64,000 bases of DNA from the NCBI RefSeq assembly GCF_019703515.2, contig NC_059388.1, positions 2,899,479 to 2,963,478 on the forward strand. Reading direction: 5' to 3'. Shown here piece after piece: positions 10,621-23,513 of the stretch. Numbering within the stretch: position 1 is the first letter of the stretch; the number at the start of each line of letters is the position of its first letter. The DNA comes from Myxocyprinus asiaticus (lineage: Eukaryota; Chordata; Actinopteri; Cypriniformes; Catostomidae). A program made the translations under genes and the position numbers. The notes under the pieces are model-generated. The model was not told the DNA's origin. It saw only the letters and a program-made list of their open reading frames with translations, and made no database searches.

Positions 10621-12164
10621 TTTAGCTCACGAGAGCAGGGCCTTTCCTGCGTTGAACATTTTTTGGCTGCCGCACAAGTGAAATTTCAGCTGCCAAAATG
10701 AAATGAATTATATTCATCTCGCTTTCGACACTTTATACATACAAAATATGCTTCTCATCTGAGACATGCATTTGTGCAGTGTGACTGAGGCCTGGTTCTC
10801 AGTGGCGTGATTCGCGTGAACCATCACATAAGTACTTGCGCAAGGGATCTGCATTGCTTTTTTGATGCATGCTGATCACGATTTTACAGCAGTAACAGTA
10901 ACTGTGGTATTTTTTCTTTTTTTAAAGAAAACTTTGTCTTAATTTGTTGATAAGTCTTTGAGGTCCAGACTTTAATCCTCTTTATGTATTTGTCCTTATG
11001 CAATGCCATTAGCATAAGTAAGACCATGGATGGCTCCTAATTTCTGTGGTTGTTCAATGTAGCTAGTCTTTCTAATAAAATAATTATAAAAATAAGGTGT
11101 TAAATTTAATTTGATTTCACATTTCACCTTAAAGTAAAAAAATCTGCATCTAATTCAAAAGGTTCCATAAACGTAGTGAAAAATAACTAATATCCAATGT
11201 AAACATGAAATGCAATTAAGTAATTATGTTATATATTAATTAAATGCAATTATGTAATAAACCAACTTCGAGCATGTGGATGATCATATACATCAGTCAC
11301 CAAGAACATTTTTGACCCAGGAAAAACCTTTAAGAGGTTAACATGGTACTTACGCAGATGCAGTGTTAATCTTGTCACTGAAATTACTCAAGAAAATGTT
11401 AGTTTATGATAGGACTGGGCGATATGTAAAAAATATTTTATCAATAATTGCCTTAAAAAAATATCACAGTATCCGATTATATCATCGACGCCCCTGACGA
11501 GGGTCATTGAATATGTTTGTTTTATTGATTTTGCTTTAATTGTAAATTCATTTATTGAAACAAGTCAAACTTAAACACAAGATATTTCTAAATTAAAACT
11601 GCACTTTAAATAAAATGAAAAAAGCAATTACAATAACGAAGTGATAAAAAAAAAAATCTTATATAATCACCTTCCCAAATTCAAACATTTCCCAACTCCA
11701 ATGGCCCCGTTTGCCGTCACTCAAGTATTCGTCTATGACAACAGGTGGGAAATTACTAATAGCCTAAAAACTAAGAACTAAATGTAAATGTAAAGATAAT
11801 AATAATAATTATTATTATTATAACAGTAATATAAAAAAACCAAAACATCACCTATAGAAAGTTCAGCATATTACAGTTTCAAATTAAGCGTAAGCCTAAT
11901 ACATTTCCATGTGTTCCCAAAATAATGATGCCTAAAGACAATAAAATAGAACTCAATTTTAGGTTCAAAGTGAACGTGGTCTTGTATTATTTTATGATTT
12001 AATCACTTTCTTCTTTGCTTCTTAAATACAAAGTTATATTTGAGCAAACCTGCAGAGTTCACAATACCTGTTAAGTGCGAACTGCTCCATGGAAATAAAG
12101 CAAAGTAAATTTCAAGCACCTCCCGAGATCAAGTGTGTGTCTTTGTGTTACTCTGAAACGTCTT
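10621..12164. other. Intergenic stretch, repeat fragments only
   Basis: No gene. GGACTGGGCGATATG at about 11410 resembles one terminus of a hAT-type repeat common in fish; I could not find its partner end. No downstream brd1 exons were recognised here. Confidence 0.4.
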
Positions 12165-13187
12165 AAGCTGGCTCTACACTAGCAGACTCAAAAGAACTCA
12201 TTTTGGCCAAGGGTGTCACACATGCAGACTGTTTTGCTCAGATCTCCTTCTCTTTGGTCAGAGGTATGACACATTTGCCAAATAAAAATGGTGGAGGGGT
12301 GACACATAACGACTCACCGCAACTATCTCTCTCTGATCCCTGTCACGTGGGGTTTGCCAAAATAACAACATGAGTAAAACTGCAATTGCAATAGTGTGAT
12401 TTGTGATTGATAGTGCAATAGTGTGAACTGTAGCTTGCTTGATTGTTCTGAAACAGGGGCTAAAATAGTTACATTATGTTGCATTCTCTTCATGGTTCTG
12501 TTGGCTTTCACAAGGTTATATTTTAAAATGCACCAAAACTGTAAAAAAGTTTGTCAAGCGGTAAGAAAGCGGTAAGGGCGCTTACATCTGAGCTAAATTA
12601 TGTCTAACACCTGTCTCTAATTTCAGTGAGCACGGGGAGAGCGGCATAAATAGAGCGACACAACACTTAGTCGAGAGAGAGACTGGATACGACAGAGCCG
12701 AGCCAGAGCAAGGATTTTCTCATAGTGAAAGTTTATTTGTGGAAGCAGTGTGTGTTAGTGTTTTGCATAAAGGTAAACTGTAAAGTGGTGTCGAGGAAGA
12801 GGGGAAATAAAGCCTCACCTGAAGAAGGAAAACTGCTTCTCGCTTCATCTTTTACAGCATTATTTCTGCAGAATGATAGAATCACTATATATTTTAATCA
12901 GTGTTTGTGATATGCAGCTGATTGTGATAAAAAAAAAAAGTTCCGATCAGCTTGTCATCTTGTCAGTTATTCTCAGTGACAGAATTATTTTTCAAACAAA
13001 ACAAATATATTTTTTTCAATTTTTGAAGCCATTAACTCAGCAGGGAGTCCTGATGGCCAAGTGATTAACACCTCCTGCAGAGAGGTGCTAATGGGCGTTC
13101 TGTCTCCCTCTGCCTGGCCGGTAATTATGTTAATGAAGCTAACACCTGAATATAATTGGAAAAATCAGCTAATGTAGAGCCAGTTTA
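12165..13187. mobile_element. Candidate TIR element, about 1.0 kb
   Basis: AAGCTGGCTCTACACTAGCA at 12165 has a near-perfect inverted partner, read from the right as TAAACTGGCTCTACATTAGC (about 13168-13187). There is no transposase between them. It may be a non-autonomous DNA transposon. The ends were matched by eye and no target-site duplication was confirmed. Confidence 0.5.
12555..12850 (+). mobile_element. LTR fragment related to the Gmr1-like LTR
   Basis: The stretch with TCTAACACCTGTCTCTAATT, then GTGAGCACGGGGAGAGCGGC and ATAAATAG is clearly related to the LTR at 31616-31936 read on its coding (minus) strand, including the TATA-like box. GAAATAAAGCC downstream would be the polyadenylation signal. 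Ends were not resolved. Confidence 0.6.
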
Positions 13188-14325
13188 CAGGTCGCACACC
13201 TGATGTGGGTAGATGAACAAACTTACACGCTCATGTAATACTTGCATTTTTTGGACGAGGATTTTGCGAATAAGGAGATGGATTCAGCCTGATCACATTT
13301 AGCGGGTTGCGGGTGCAAATATAACACCCTGGGCTACTGTTTCTGCCGACTTACCAGATCCATGGTTTTGCCATTTACTGATATTGTCGTTCATCGTCTG
13401 TCAATGAGTGTCGTAACTGGCATCAGGAGTAGAGGTGACCGACATGGATGCCGATATCCAGAGAGCAAGGTGGCCGATATAATGGCGATATATGACACAA
13501 TTTAATATTGTAAATAATATAAAATTGCTATAAAAAAAAAACAATTATACATTCATATTTAGCACTATATTTACTCAAATTTCACACAAAACTTTAACTT
13601 TATAAAAAAGAATCTTAAAAAAAAAATAGATTGTGTTTTAAATGGTAGAGTGCAGTTTCTTCTGCTTTCTGTTTAGTCATCCAATTTAAGTAATTTATTT
13701 GAACATAAAAATATATTGTGTAATATATTAGAAAGAAGGAAATAGTGCACACTGTAGTCTAGCAATCAAAAGACCAAATCAAACCAATTGTACATAAAGA
13801 GCACAGTGAAAATGACATTTATTTATAGCACACGTGATGCACTTTTACTTTGAAGTTGCTCTCACATGCTAGTGTTAATGCAGCGAGCAGCAATCTCCTG
13901 ACAACTCTCAGTTAACACGGCTCAGATTGCCTGCTTGTATTGTCACGGACTGACCATTACGTGACATTCGTAAATAAGAGGAACTGAGTTTTTATCCAGT
14001 CTGACCGAACGCACTTCATTTCAGAGGAAGATATTATGAGCACTTGTCAGGAAGAAAGAAAATGCTGGATTTTTGAGAGGTTCGTGAATTACATCCGTTT
14101 AAATGAGATATCTGCATATTTGCAGACGGTATATGATAGAAGAATGATATTTGCCTTTTTATCATTAGACAAGACAGTTAAAAGTCACAGGGAACTGTTG
14201 AAAAGATGCTGATAGAATACATGCTTTAGAGGAAGAAATATGAGCGCTCAACAGGACGTTGGATTTGCGCAAGTTTTGAGGTTTGTGAATTACATCTGTT
14301 AAAACAAGATATTTGCAGACAATTT
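13188..14325. other. Intergenic stretch, no gene seen
   Basis: Contains a hAT-like GAGGTGACCGACATGG...CCGATAT motif near 13430 and two diverged, similar 70-100-bp segments near 14030 and 14230 (GAGGAAGATATTATGAGC / GAGGAAGAAATATGAGCG). No open frame of note. Confidence 0.35.
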
Positions 14326-17105
14326 TATTGATTCATAGAGATGATAAAGAAAAACAAAACATATATACAATGAATCAACCTTTAACTCCCACTACCCCCC
14401 CACCCCATCAACAACCCCACCCTGACCCCCCCAACGAACATCCCTGTGGTCTCACATAAGTACACACACACAAAAAAATGAAATAAAAATAAATAATAAT
14501 CATACACATCTAAAACTATGCCTCTCTCTCCACAGTCCCTCCCGAGAGTCCCCCAAAAATGTCAAATAACTTCCCCATTTCCCATCAAATGAATCCCAGA
14601 TCCCCAGCCATCTACAAGACACCTCCTCGAAAGCTGCCACCTTCCCCATCTCCTCGCACCACTCCCAAATTGAGGGCGCTCCAGCCGACTTCCATCCCCT
14701 TAAAACATCTGCCTGCCTGTCATAACACTGGTTAAGACCCAGTTTTTTATGTATTTATCTCCTATATCAATGACCGCCCCATCGCCCAAAACACAGAGAC
14801 TGGTGCAAAACAAAACCCAAGTGCCCAACACATCACACAAAACTCTGAACCTTCAACCAAAATTCCTGGATCTCAACACACCACCAAAAAACATGGGCAG
14901 TGTCTCCATCCTCCAATTGGCATCGCCAGCAGGTGGGTGTGTCTTTAAGACTAAGCCTATACAATCTAGAGGGGGTCCAATAGAATCTATGTAAAATCTT
15001 GAATTGTATAAGGTGCACCCTTGCATCTCTAGATACAGACTTGATGTTTTTTAGAATCCTAGCCCACACTCTCTCCTCCAATACCAAGTTAAAATCTTTC
15101 TCCCATAATCTCTTGATAGAAGTTAAAGCTCTGTCCCCCAGACTCTGAATTAGCAGGGAGTAATACACTGATGCCTCATGACCTTTTCCAAAAGCAGTAA
15201 TCACCACTTTAGAGTCAGAAACCAGAAAGTCTGCCACTTTAGTGGGGTGTATTCTACTCCCAAAAATAGTACAGAGCAGGTGGTGCAGCTGTAAATACCT
15301 AAAAAACTGAGATCTGGGAATTTTCAAAGGATCTCAATACTCCACTCTCATATAGGTCACCGAGTGTAGCAACCCACTCTGATCAGCAGAAAGGGGACTT
15401 ATTAATACAGAATTTTGGGTTCAGCCATATGCTTGAGGCAACATTTAAATAAATGTCTGAATTTTACACTCTGGACACTTTTGTCCATGCCGAGTGCAAA
15501 TGCGAGATAATGGGGTGTAAGTTAACTTCTCCGGTTAGTTTGATAGAAAGGCTTTGCAATGGTGAAATAAGGGCAAGAACTTCATGTTCAATACAAAACC
15601 AAGGAGGGGCTCTCTCAGGTGGAAGCGACCAATGAGCCAAATATCTGAGACCGAATGCATACTAATAAAACAAAATCTTGGGTAGGCCTAGCCTACCTTT
15701 GTCAATCGGCCTATGCAACTTATTGAAATGTAATCTGGGACGCTTACCAATCCAAATGAAGGACTTCGCTATGCTATCAAATTGCTTGAAATAAGAGAGG
15801 GAAACATCGCCAGGAAAAGATTGTAGCAGGTAGTTGAATTTTGGAATACAATTCATTTTAATAACATTAACCTTTTCCAATCATAGATAAATGTAATGAA
15901 GCCTACCTGCCCACATCACTCGAAAACCTTTTTATTAAGGGGTCAAAATTAACTCTAACTAAATCACATAAATTTGCTGGTATTAAAATGCCCAAATACT
16001 TCATGCCCTGTTTGGGTCACTGGAAGACACCCAGCTAGAAAGCCGTCGCTGGACAGTATGCTGTCAGAGCCAAAGCTTTGGATTTAGACCAACTGACTCT
16101 GTATCCTGAGAACTTAGAAAAGGAATTAATAATTCTGTGGAGGCAAGGCATAGATCTAGTGGGGTTGGAGACGAATAGGTAAAGCATCTGCGTAAAGCAA
16201 AAGCTTATGCGCCATACCTCCCGCCACCACCCCTGGAAAATAATCTTCCTTTCTTATTGCAGCTGCTAATGGTTCCAGAGCAAGACAGAACAATAATGGG
16301 GAAAGAGGGAAACCCTGCCAGGTGCCCCTATCCAGAGTAAAACAATCTGAAATAAATCCATTTGTTTGTACCACCGCTACCGGGTGTCTATAAAGTAATT
16401 TAATCCATCCAATAAAAGTATTCCCGAACCCATATATTCCCAAAATCTTAAAAAGATAATCCCATTCTACCATATCAAACGCCTTTTCGGCATCAAGTGA
16501 GATGGCAGCGACTGGAATCTGATCATTCACCAATGACCACATAATATTGATGAAATGCCTAATGTTATCAGAAGAGCTGTGGCCCCGAATAAACCCCACC
16601 TGATCTATATGTATAAAAGATGTCATAACTTTACTTAATCAGTTAGCCAAAATTGTTGACCATATTTTTACATCTAGCTGGATCAGGGAAATTGGATGAT
16701 AACTCTTACTCTCACTTGGATCTTTGTCCTTTTTAAGAATCAGACTGATCTGGGCTTGTGTCATGATTGGCAGAAGCTTTCCATTCTTTAATGATTCCGT
16801 ATAAACTTTTAACAAAAGTGGAGCCAGTTCTGTAGCATAAGATCTAAAAAATCTTACTGGCCCCGGAGCCTTGCCTGTAGGCAAGGCCTTAATTACCTCA
16901 CCAAGCTCCTCCAAGGTTATCTCAGAATCAAGAGAATTTTTTTGCTCAGTTGTCAGTTTAGGGAGTTCTAATGGTTCCACAAAATTTCAAATATCTTCAT
17001 CAGTAGACAAAGACGTGGAGCTACAGAGATCAAGATAGAATTCTTTAAAAGCATTATTAATTTCAATGGCCGTGGTAAAAATTTCACCACCAGCAGATTT
17101 CACTG
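14326..17105 (-). mobile_element. L1/Tx1-like LINE, 5'-truncated ORF2, minus strand
   Basis: The 3' end is at about 14326 on the minus strand; the 5' end is lost near 17105. Only ORF2 from the RT domain onward is present, as several frames separated by stops and shifts. The same family occurs on the plus strand at 54488-55880. The two copies share the segment encoding IPRSQFFRYLQL, KGHEASVYYSLLIQS and RFYWTPS. Confidence 0.88.
14833..16980 (-). pseudogene. LINE ORF2 reverse transcriptase remnant
   Basis: Reads on the minus strand from about 16980 down. LPTGKAPGPVRF and YHPISLIQLDVKIW are the RT finger motifs. DQVGFIRGHSSSDNIR, ISLDAEKAFDMVEWDYL and TWQGFPLSPLLFCLALEPLA are the palm motifs. 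The catalytic YADD reads YADA here before a frame break at about 16156. A thumb segment (KMNCIPKFNYLLQSFP) follows at 15662-15880. The C-terminal segment at 14833-15327 carries a zinc-finger-like CWRCQ...HVFWWC. At least four breaks and a changed catalytic Asp make it inactive. Clade assignment rests on the C-terminal Cys/His motif and RT style. Confidence 0.85.
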
Positions 17106-18420
17106 AAGGAATGGTAGGCATCTGTCATGGCTTTGATATGCGGGACCATTTAAATGAGGAGTTGTTGCATGCCGGTCTATTGTAGTTAAACATTGGAACA
17201 CAACAACAAAATGAACTATGATTGGTTGTTTAAATGTCTCCAACGGCTTCTTCACGTGCAAGCAGGCGATTCTCTGCGGCTTAAGAAATGAATTGGCAAA
17301 AGTAAACGCAACATAAACGCAACGGAAATAATTCAACATTTCTTGGAGTAGAGTGGGAAAAGCAAATACACTATAAACTATACCATTTAAACACACCAAT
17401 GTAAAATATCGACTGTCCCTCATGTTCACGTATATGCGCTGGTACACTGGGGAAATCCCAGAGTTTTATGTAAGAGGGAAACCCCACTATAGCAAAGGCC
17501 CCAATATACTTCAGAGAAGTTCTTCTTCATTCTTCATTCAGAGGTAAAAAGAAGTTCTAAACAGCTGAGCAATGGTATACTGTTTGCGAACATTCAGACA
17601 CCTGCCACGCTGCTGTGGGAGGCATTTAGAAATACATTTAAATATGAGAATGCATGTAAAACCTTAACTAGTGTGACATTGAAATGTTCTATCAATGACT
17701 TTATGCCTCATTCTATGAGTAGAATTCACATGAGGTCAGTAAAAGAAATTGTTTTAACCACACGATGATTTAAAGTAATATATATGCAGTAGCAAATGTT
17801 TCATTTGTCTTGTTTATATTCTGAATTCATGACACTAATGCGCTAAAACGCTATATGTGGTAATAATATGCGGCGGTTACACTCTGTTATTGTAATTTAT
17901 GATGACACTAACTTTGGTTCCATCCAAGGATTTTTTGAGAAAAAAGGTTTAGCACATCAAAATTAAGCTGATGGAAACACAAATTATCGATAAAATTTAA
18001 CAAGTGTCAACATAATATTTTTCTGTTTAACTTTAGTACATACATCCTATGTCGACATGTCAAATGTTCGAGAGAAACTAGTCTGGAAACAGTTTTTGTC
18101 AAGAAAAATGACATTAACACGAACAAATTTAGTGTTACATGACATAATTTACATCACATCTGTCCTCACAACAAACAGCATAGCGACAAGGAACACTTTG
18201 ATTGATGAGGAGACTTGAGTTTTCCTCAATTTATTTAAAGTCAACGGCATTACCTTTATTCTTGATAGAAGTTTTTCCAGAATTTTTATGGACTGCACGT
18301 TCCTGAGCCAGTAAAGATTATGGCGTCTTTTACCAAAACGCCTGTTAAAAATAACACCAGGATATATTAATCCTTTATATATATTATTTATATATATTAC
18401 GCCTTTCTGTTCCACATATC
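17106..18420. other. Intergenic stretch, no gene seen
   Basis: No recognisable gene or repeat boundary. Short random frames only. Confidence 0.35.
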
Positions 18421-20785
18421 AGTGCACAACCCCCTGCACCACACAGCCACAATGTTGAGTCACCAAAGGAACATACCAAGCTTAGAGGAATCACAGCCAA
18501 CCATAGCAGTCACCATTATCAACTATATTCATGTGACTTTTCAACAAAGATTAAAATCTAAATTTGACTGGGGAAAAGCCCATCAACTATTCAGTGAGCA
18601 CAATACAAAAATCTCAAGAACTATAGAAAACAGACCACATCCCAATGCATTAACTGTTGGGCCACTTGGTTGACTTATTGTATCTCAACAGTGCCAAAGA
18701 GACATTCCAAGCTCAGAGTATAAAACAATTGCTGAGAAAATCTCTATGTGCTATGTGGTTTTAAATTCTAGCAATAATTATACAATGTAGTACAGCCTAT
18801 GTAGTAGTATGCACAACAAAAAGACTCAGAGGTCAACATAAGTACAAATTATAAAACCATCTCACAATCATTTGAACCATAATCCAATTATTTAACCACT
18901 GGGCAACTCCATTGACATCTCAAAACTCCCAAAGAGACATTACAAGTTTAGAGTGAACACCCAAAAGTGTTGTATAGCATGCTAACCAATTAGCATACTA
19001 AGCTAATGTTTCCTACGGAACAGCATTATGATCAAATAGCCTTAAAAGATAGGATACCCTATAGTTAGCATGCTAACCAATTATCATGCTTAGCTATTAA
19101 AGCATGTAGCATGATAACCATGCTAAACAGATGATTTTTTTTAAACTACAGGTGACTCTGTCTTCAAACTACTCAGGTGCCCTCAGGAAAAGATGTGGAT
19201 GAACCATACACATTTCAATTTCAATTCAACAACGTGTTCAAAAGACATATAACTTTATATGATTTGAAATAGCTCATAATTTTAAGACATATATTTCAAA
19301 AGTTATGCTTCATTGTGCTGCCTTAAAGTTCCATTGGGGTGAAAAAGAACAATAATTATATCTGCAAGCAGAAATAATCAGGGATAAGCACTGCAATTAT
19401 TCACACAAAGTACAACACAAAAACCTCCAGAACAAAATTCAGCTGAAATACTGGTCGAGATGGTGATCAAACCCACAACTTTTGGAACTATAGTCCAATA
19501 CTCTATAGACTGTGCCACTCAATTGACGTAGCTCAAACATGGCCAAGAGACATCCAGAGTTTAGAGTCAGCACACGAGTGTGGGTTATATTTTGAACTAT
19601 AGGTGACACTGTCTTTAAACTGCACAGTAAAAAAGTTTGACATCATTCTTTGCTGGACTTGAACTCACAACCTTTAGAGCATAGTCCAATGATCTAACCA
19701 CAGTGTCACTCAGCTGACATAACATAGATTATGTTCAGACTGCAGGCAAATCAGATTTTTTCTCAAATCAGATCTTTTCAGGCAGACTGTCCGCACTATT
19801 AATTGCAAGTGATCAAATCAGATTTGCGCGTTCAGAGATAACCAACCTATCTGCATGGGTTGCGTTGGTAATGACGTAGGCGTACCCATGCGACGATGCT
19901 TTCAAAACAGATGCGGGAAAAATGGAAGTGCATCATCTCCCTCTCCAAATAAGCACCCTGTCCAGTCGTGGTGCAGAACTCTTCCGTCGCACAAGAAAAA
20001 CTCAGGAGACTGGTAAATATTGTGATGTTCTGTGCTGCAGTCACTGATTTTTGACGTCATCGTTGTGTGTCGCGTTAAGAGTGACGCAAAAGACCATTTG
20101 AAATCCGATTTGAGCAGCCAGAGCGTCCAGACTGAGATGCATCTGAAAAAATCTGATTTTAATCACATTTGAAACCACCTCCTGATGTGGTTTGAATCAG
20201 ATTTCGGAAAAATCAGATTTCATGTGTTTTTTTGCTAACCAGACTATCAAAAACTCATCTGGATACAATCTGGATATGCAAAAAATCTGATTTTTAGTGG
20301 CTGTCTGAACAAGGCCTAAGAGTCAGCACACAAGTGTGGATTTTTTTTTATTTTTTTTTTTTAACAATAGGTGGCACTGTCTCCAAACATTTAAGGTATC
20401 CTCAAGCCATAACGTTGAAGACGTATAAAAATTTTCTTTTACATTCTACAATGCATTCAAAAGATATGTATCAGTTTTAAACAAAACATATGTATCAGAA
20501 GAACAATAAAAATAATAATAAGTAAAGGAATACCTGCAAGCAGAAATCAGGGTCAAGCCCTGAAACCATTCAGTAAGCAAAATACAAAAATCTCCAGTAC
20601 AACAGAAATCAATCTAAATGACTTGCTTAGGTGGGATTTCAAACACAGCACCTTTTGAACTACAGTCCAGTGCACACAGTTAACACACTGTGCCACTCAG
20701 CTGACATGCTCAATGAGTGGCAAAGAGACATTTCAAGGTTAGAGTCAGCACACTAGTATGGATTATCTGTTGAACTATAGGTGGC
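18421..20785. repeat. Tandem/nested repeat family with tRNA-like modules
   Basis: At least three diverged units recur. Shared blocks are CTGCAAGCAGAAAT (19362, 20532), AAAAATCTCCAG-type blocks, a tRNA-like segment, GGCAAAGAGACATT (18698, 18930, 19550, 20712), TAGAGTCAGCACAC and CTATAGGTGGCACTGTCTTC (19145, 19599, 20368, 20777). The tRNA-like part reads on the minus strand as GTGGTTAGATCATTGG (A-box-like) and GGTTGTGAGTTCAAGTCC (B-box-like) near 19655-19720, with parallels at 19480-19530 and 20640-20700. The same family, also with TATAGCTGCAAGCAGC at one end, recurs at 22.24-22.41, 30.33-31.31 and 40.60-40.89 kb. Confidence 0.65.
19727..20320. mobile_element. MITE-like insertion, about 0.6 kb
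   Basis: The ends are inverted: GATTATGTTCAGACTGCAGGC at the left and GCCTTGTTCAGACAGCCA read from the right. Internally it is packed with inverted AAATCAGATTT and AAATCTGATTTT words. It interrupts a unit of the surrounding repeat family: sequence before it (ends CAGCTGACATAAC) and after it (AGAGTCAGCACAC) joins up in uninterrupted copies. Confidence 0.6.
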
Positions 20786-21250
20786 GCTAGGGCTGCACAA
20801 TTAATTGAAATAAAATCGATTATTTATTATTAAATCACAAAGGGCTGCAATTTAATTAATTAAATAAATAGTCTGCTCACTTCAAATTTTATCTGCTATG
20901 TCCAGTCTATATTAAGTTAGAGCATTATTACAGTGTTTTCAGAGTGGTTCTGTGCTCCACAACTCCATCTCATGCTTACAGTAACAAAGCTCAGTTCCGT
21001 TTGCTTACGTGCGCTAAGCGCATTATTTACACTAAACCGGAACATCCTCCGTGAAGCGGTTTTTATTATCATCTGCGGTAACAGCATGAGCATCTCAGTC
21101 TCTGCCAGGCACATGTATCATAATAATAACACGGAATACAAGATGGGTATAATTCAGGCATCTGTATTAAATGATTGCTGAGCAAACAGCAATAACAGTA
21201 GCACCTGTATAATCCAGAAACATGCGCTCTTCGTTCATTCTCCTGTCGTT
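20786..21250 (+). mobile_element. hAT-like fragment
   Basis: Starts with TAGGGCTGCACAATTAATT, a hAT-style terminus. The part at 21050-21165 (GAGCATCTCAGTCTCTGCCA, then ATAATAACACGGAATACAAG) is homologous to the minus strand of 62970-63412. No transposase frame and no right terminus recognised. Confidence 0.5.
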
Positions 21251-21846
21251 TGTGTACCTCACGTGTGTCGCCTTTATTACACTCCTAGCGGCCAACAAGT
21301 ACTAAGAACTAATATTACCAATATCCAACAAAATGAAAAGGAACGTACATATAATAAATCTATATAAAATATTTAGATACTATAATATAATGCATTGCTA
21401 AATGAAATATAATAAAATAATGAACAAAAATAATAAAATGAAATGGTGACAAACTAACTAAAACTTTCACTTTAAGTTTAATTTCACCAATGGGTTATCA
21501 GATCAACTTCAGTTTGACATAAAGCCTCGTTCTTTAGGGCAATTGTATATACAGTAGAGAATAGTCTGTATAATCCTACTTGTTTTTAAGGCCTAGAGTA
21601 AAGATTAAAATGGAATATTTTGAGTTTAATTATTAAAGCAACCAACAGTAGGCCTATTTTTGATAGCAAAACCTAGGCAACAACTATGGTTTTACCAACA
21701 GGGAAACACAGATAACAGTGACATTGATCAGGAAGCTTACATTTAACCAGTTTTGACAGAGCTGCTGATAAAAAGTAAAATGATTGACATCGGACAGTTA
21801 GAAGAAAAGAAAATTGGAGATTGGTAGCAGATGTTAAAATCCTGAT

Positions 21847-22232
21847 TGGGGGCCTGGGTAGCTCAGCAAGTATTGACGCTGACTACCACCCCTGGAGTCG
21901 CAAGTTCGGATCCAGGGTGTGCTGAGTGACTCCAGCCAGGTCTCCTAAGCAACCAAATTGGCCCGGTTGCTAGGGAGGATAGCGTCAGATGGGGTAACCT
22001 CCTCGTGGTCGCGATTAGTGGTTCTCGCTCTCAATGGGGCGCGTGGTAAGTTGTGCGTGGATCGCAGAGAGTAGCATGAGCCTCCACGAGCGGAATCTCC
22101 GCAGTTTCGTGCACAACGAGCCACGTGATAAGATGCGTGGATTGGCGGTCTCAGAAGCGGAGGCAACTGAGACTTGTCCTCCGCCACCCAGATTGAGGTG
22201 AGTAACCGCGCCACCACGAGGACCTACTAAGT
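21847..22232 (+). mobile_element. tRNA-headed SINE, near full length
   Basis: The 5' part GGCCTGGGTAGCTCAGC...GTTCGGATCC carries an A box (TAGCTCAGC) and B box (AAGTTCGGATCC) of pol III promoters. The body includes AAGCAACCAAATTGGCCCGG, TTGCTAGGGAGG, CCACGTGATAAGATGCG and GGCAACTGAGAC. Copies of the same family lie at 35397-35475 (minus, head only), 51836-51907 plus 53642-53900, and 55902-56326. The extra body sequence and repeated copies show it is not a tRNA gene. Confidence 0.85.
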
Positions 22233-22413
22233 AGTCCAAAGACATCAACCTCATGATTTTAGGAAATATGGTGGTGACCCATAGGTGGCGCTGTATGTGC
22301 CCTCCATGGCATGTGCAGACCATGGTCCTCATGAAGCATACCAAGTTTTGTTTCGATAGGACAAAGGGTTACCGAGATACAGCCTCAAATCTGTTTTCAC
22401 GGCCACCTCATTA

Positions 22414-22800
22414 ACGTCATGGTTACTTGTGTAACCTCCATTCCCTGATGGAGGGAACGAGACATTGTGTCGATGTAGTGACACTAGGGGTCACTCTTGG
22501 GAGCCCGAGACACCTCTGATCTTTGATAAAAGGCCAATGAAAATTTCCATGAAATTTTGTATTTGCATGCCACTCCCCCGGACATACGGGTATAAAAGGA
22601 GCTGGTATGCAACCACTCATTCAGGTTTTATGCTGAGGAGCCGATATAAGGTCCGGCCATTTCAGCGGGTAGTTCAGCATTGTGGCAGGAGGGACACAAT
22701 GTCTCGTTCCCTCCATCAGGGAACGGAGGTTACACAAGTAACCATGACGTTCCCTATCTGTCACTCACTCGATGTTGTGTTGATGTAGTGACACTAGGGG
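22414..22800. repeat. DIRS left terminus with internal inverted repeats
   Basis: AACGTCATGGTTACTTGTG...GAACGAGACATTGTGTC (22414-22470) is repeated as its reverse complement at about 22693-22749, giving inverted arms of roughly 55 bp around a 220-bp centre. The centre carries the terminal-repeat sequence (GTAGTGACACTAGGGG, TATAAAAGGAGCTGG). CTGTCACTCACTCGATGTTG, then GTGTTGATGTAGTGACACTA, at 22758-22800 repeats the outer end once more. This fits the terminal and internal complementary regions of DIRS elements, used to template circular intermediates. Confidence 0.75.
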
Positions 22801-23513
22801 TCCCTATACGAAATGCCACAATTGGCTGAACTGTGTTACTTGAACTGGCGGTGTGTGGTGGGCAGACTACTGTGTGCCTCATAGCCAGCACACCAGGTCG
22901 ACACATAACCTCCCCCAACATAGTTATGAGTGTCGAACGACCCTTTGGGGACAAGTCGACTACCCAAAAGATAGAGACAGGCTTAACCCAGTCGTGGCCT
23001 CTTTTCCTCTTCTCTTTTTCCACTCCCTAAAAAAGAAGGGGGATTATCCGACTGGGCCGCCAGGTTTAGTCGGGGGGTGTCCCTCCCAAGGGGAAGACAC
23101 CGTGGAGGCCACACCTCACCCAAAGAGAGGGGGGGATATTTAAGTGGAAGAATACGTCACATGGTCTTTCCGACCATGTGGAGAGTCTTCAAGGTAGATC
23201 CTACCCAACGGGGGAGGAGTTACTACAAACATGGAGACTGGGGCAGAGGGGCTCTGCCCTAAGAAGACGCAGTTTGCCAACAGGGAAACAAACTAGCGGT
23301 AGATATATATCACATGGGGTTAGCCTTACAGGGAACCGCCACATGCGGAGCACATACCCCAGAACAGGACTCTTAGTTAGCACGTGTACTGGGCCGGCAC
23401 TTTTTTGAACACTTTTTTGAACACGTTTGTGAACACTACTGGGAATTAATGGTGCACATCTTCAGCTCCAAGGGAGGTGGAAGGCGCTATGTGCAAGCGA
23501 TACACCCGGCCAG

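Noticed and set aside
20933..21181. 82-codon plus-strand frame
   Set aside because: Falls in a hAT-like repeat that also occurs at 62970-63412; not a host gene.
21847..21930. Possible tRNA gene
   Set aside because: The tRNA-like head continues into a SINE body and occurs in several copies, so it is a SINE.
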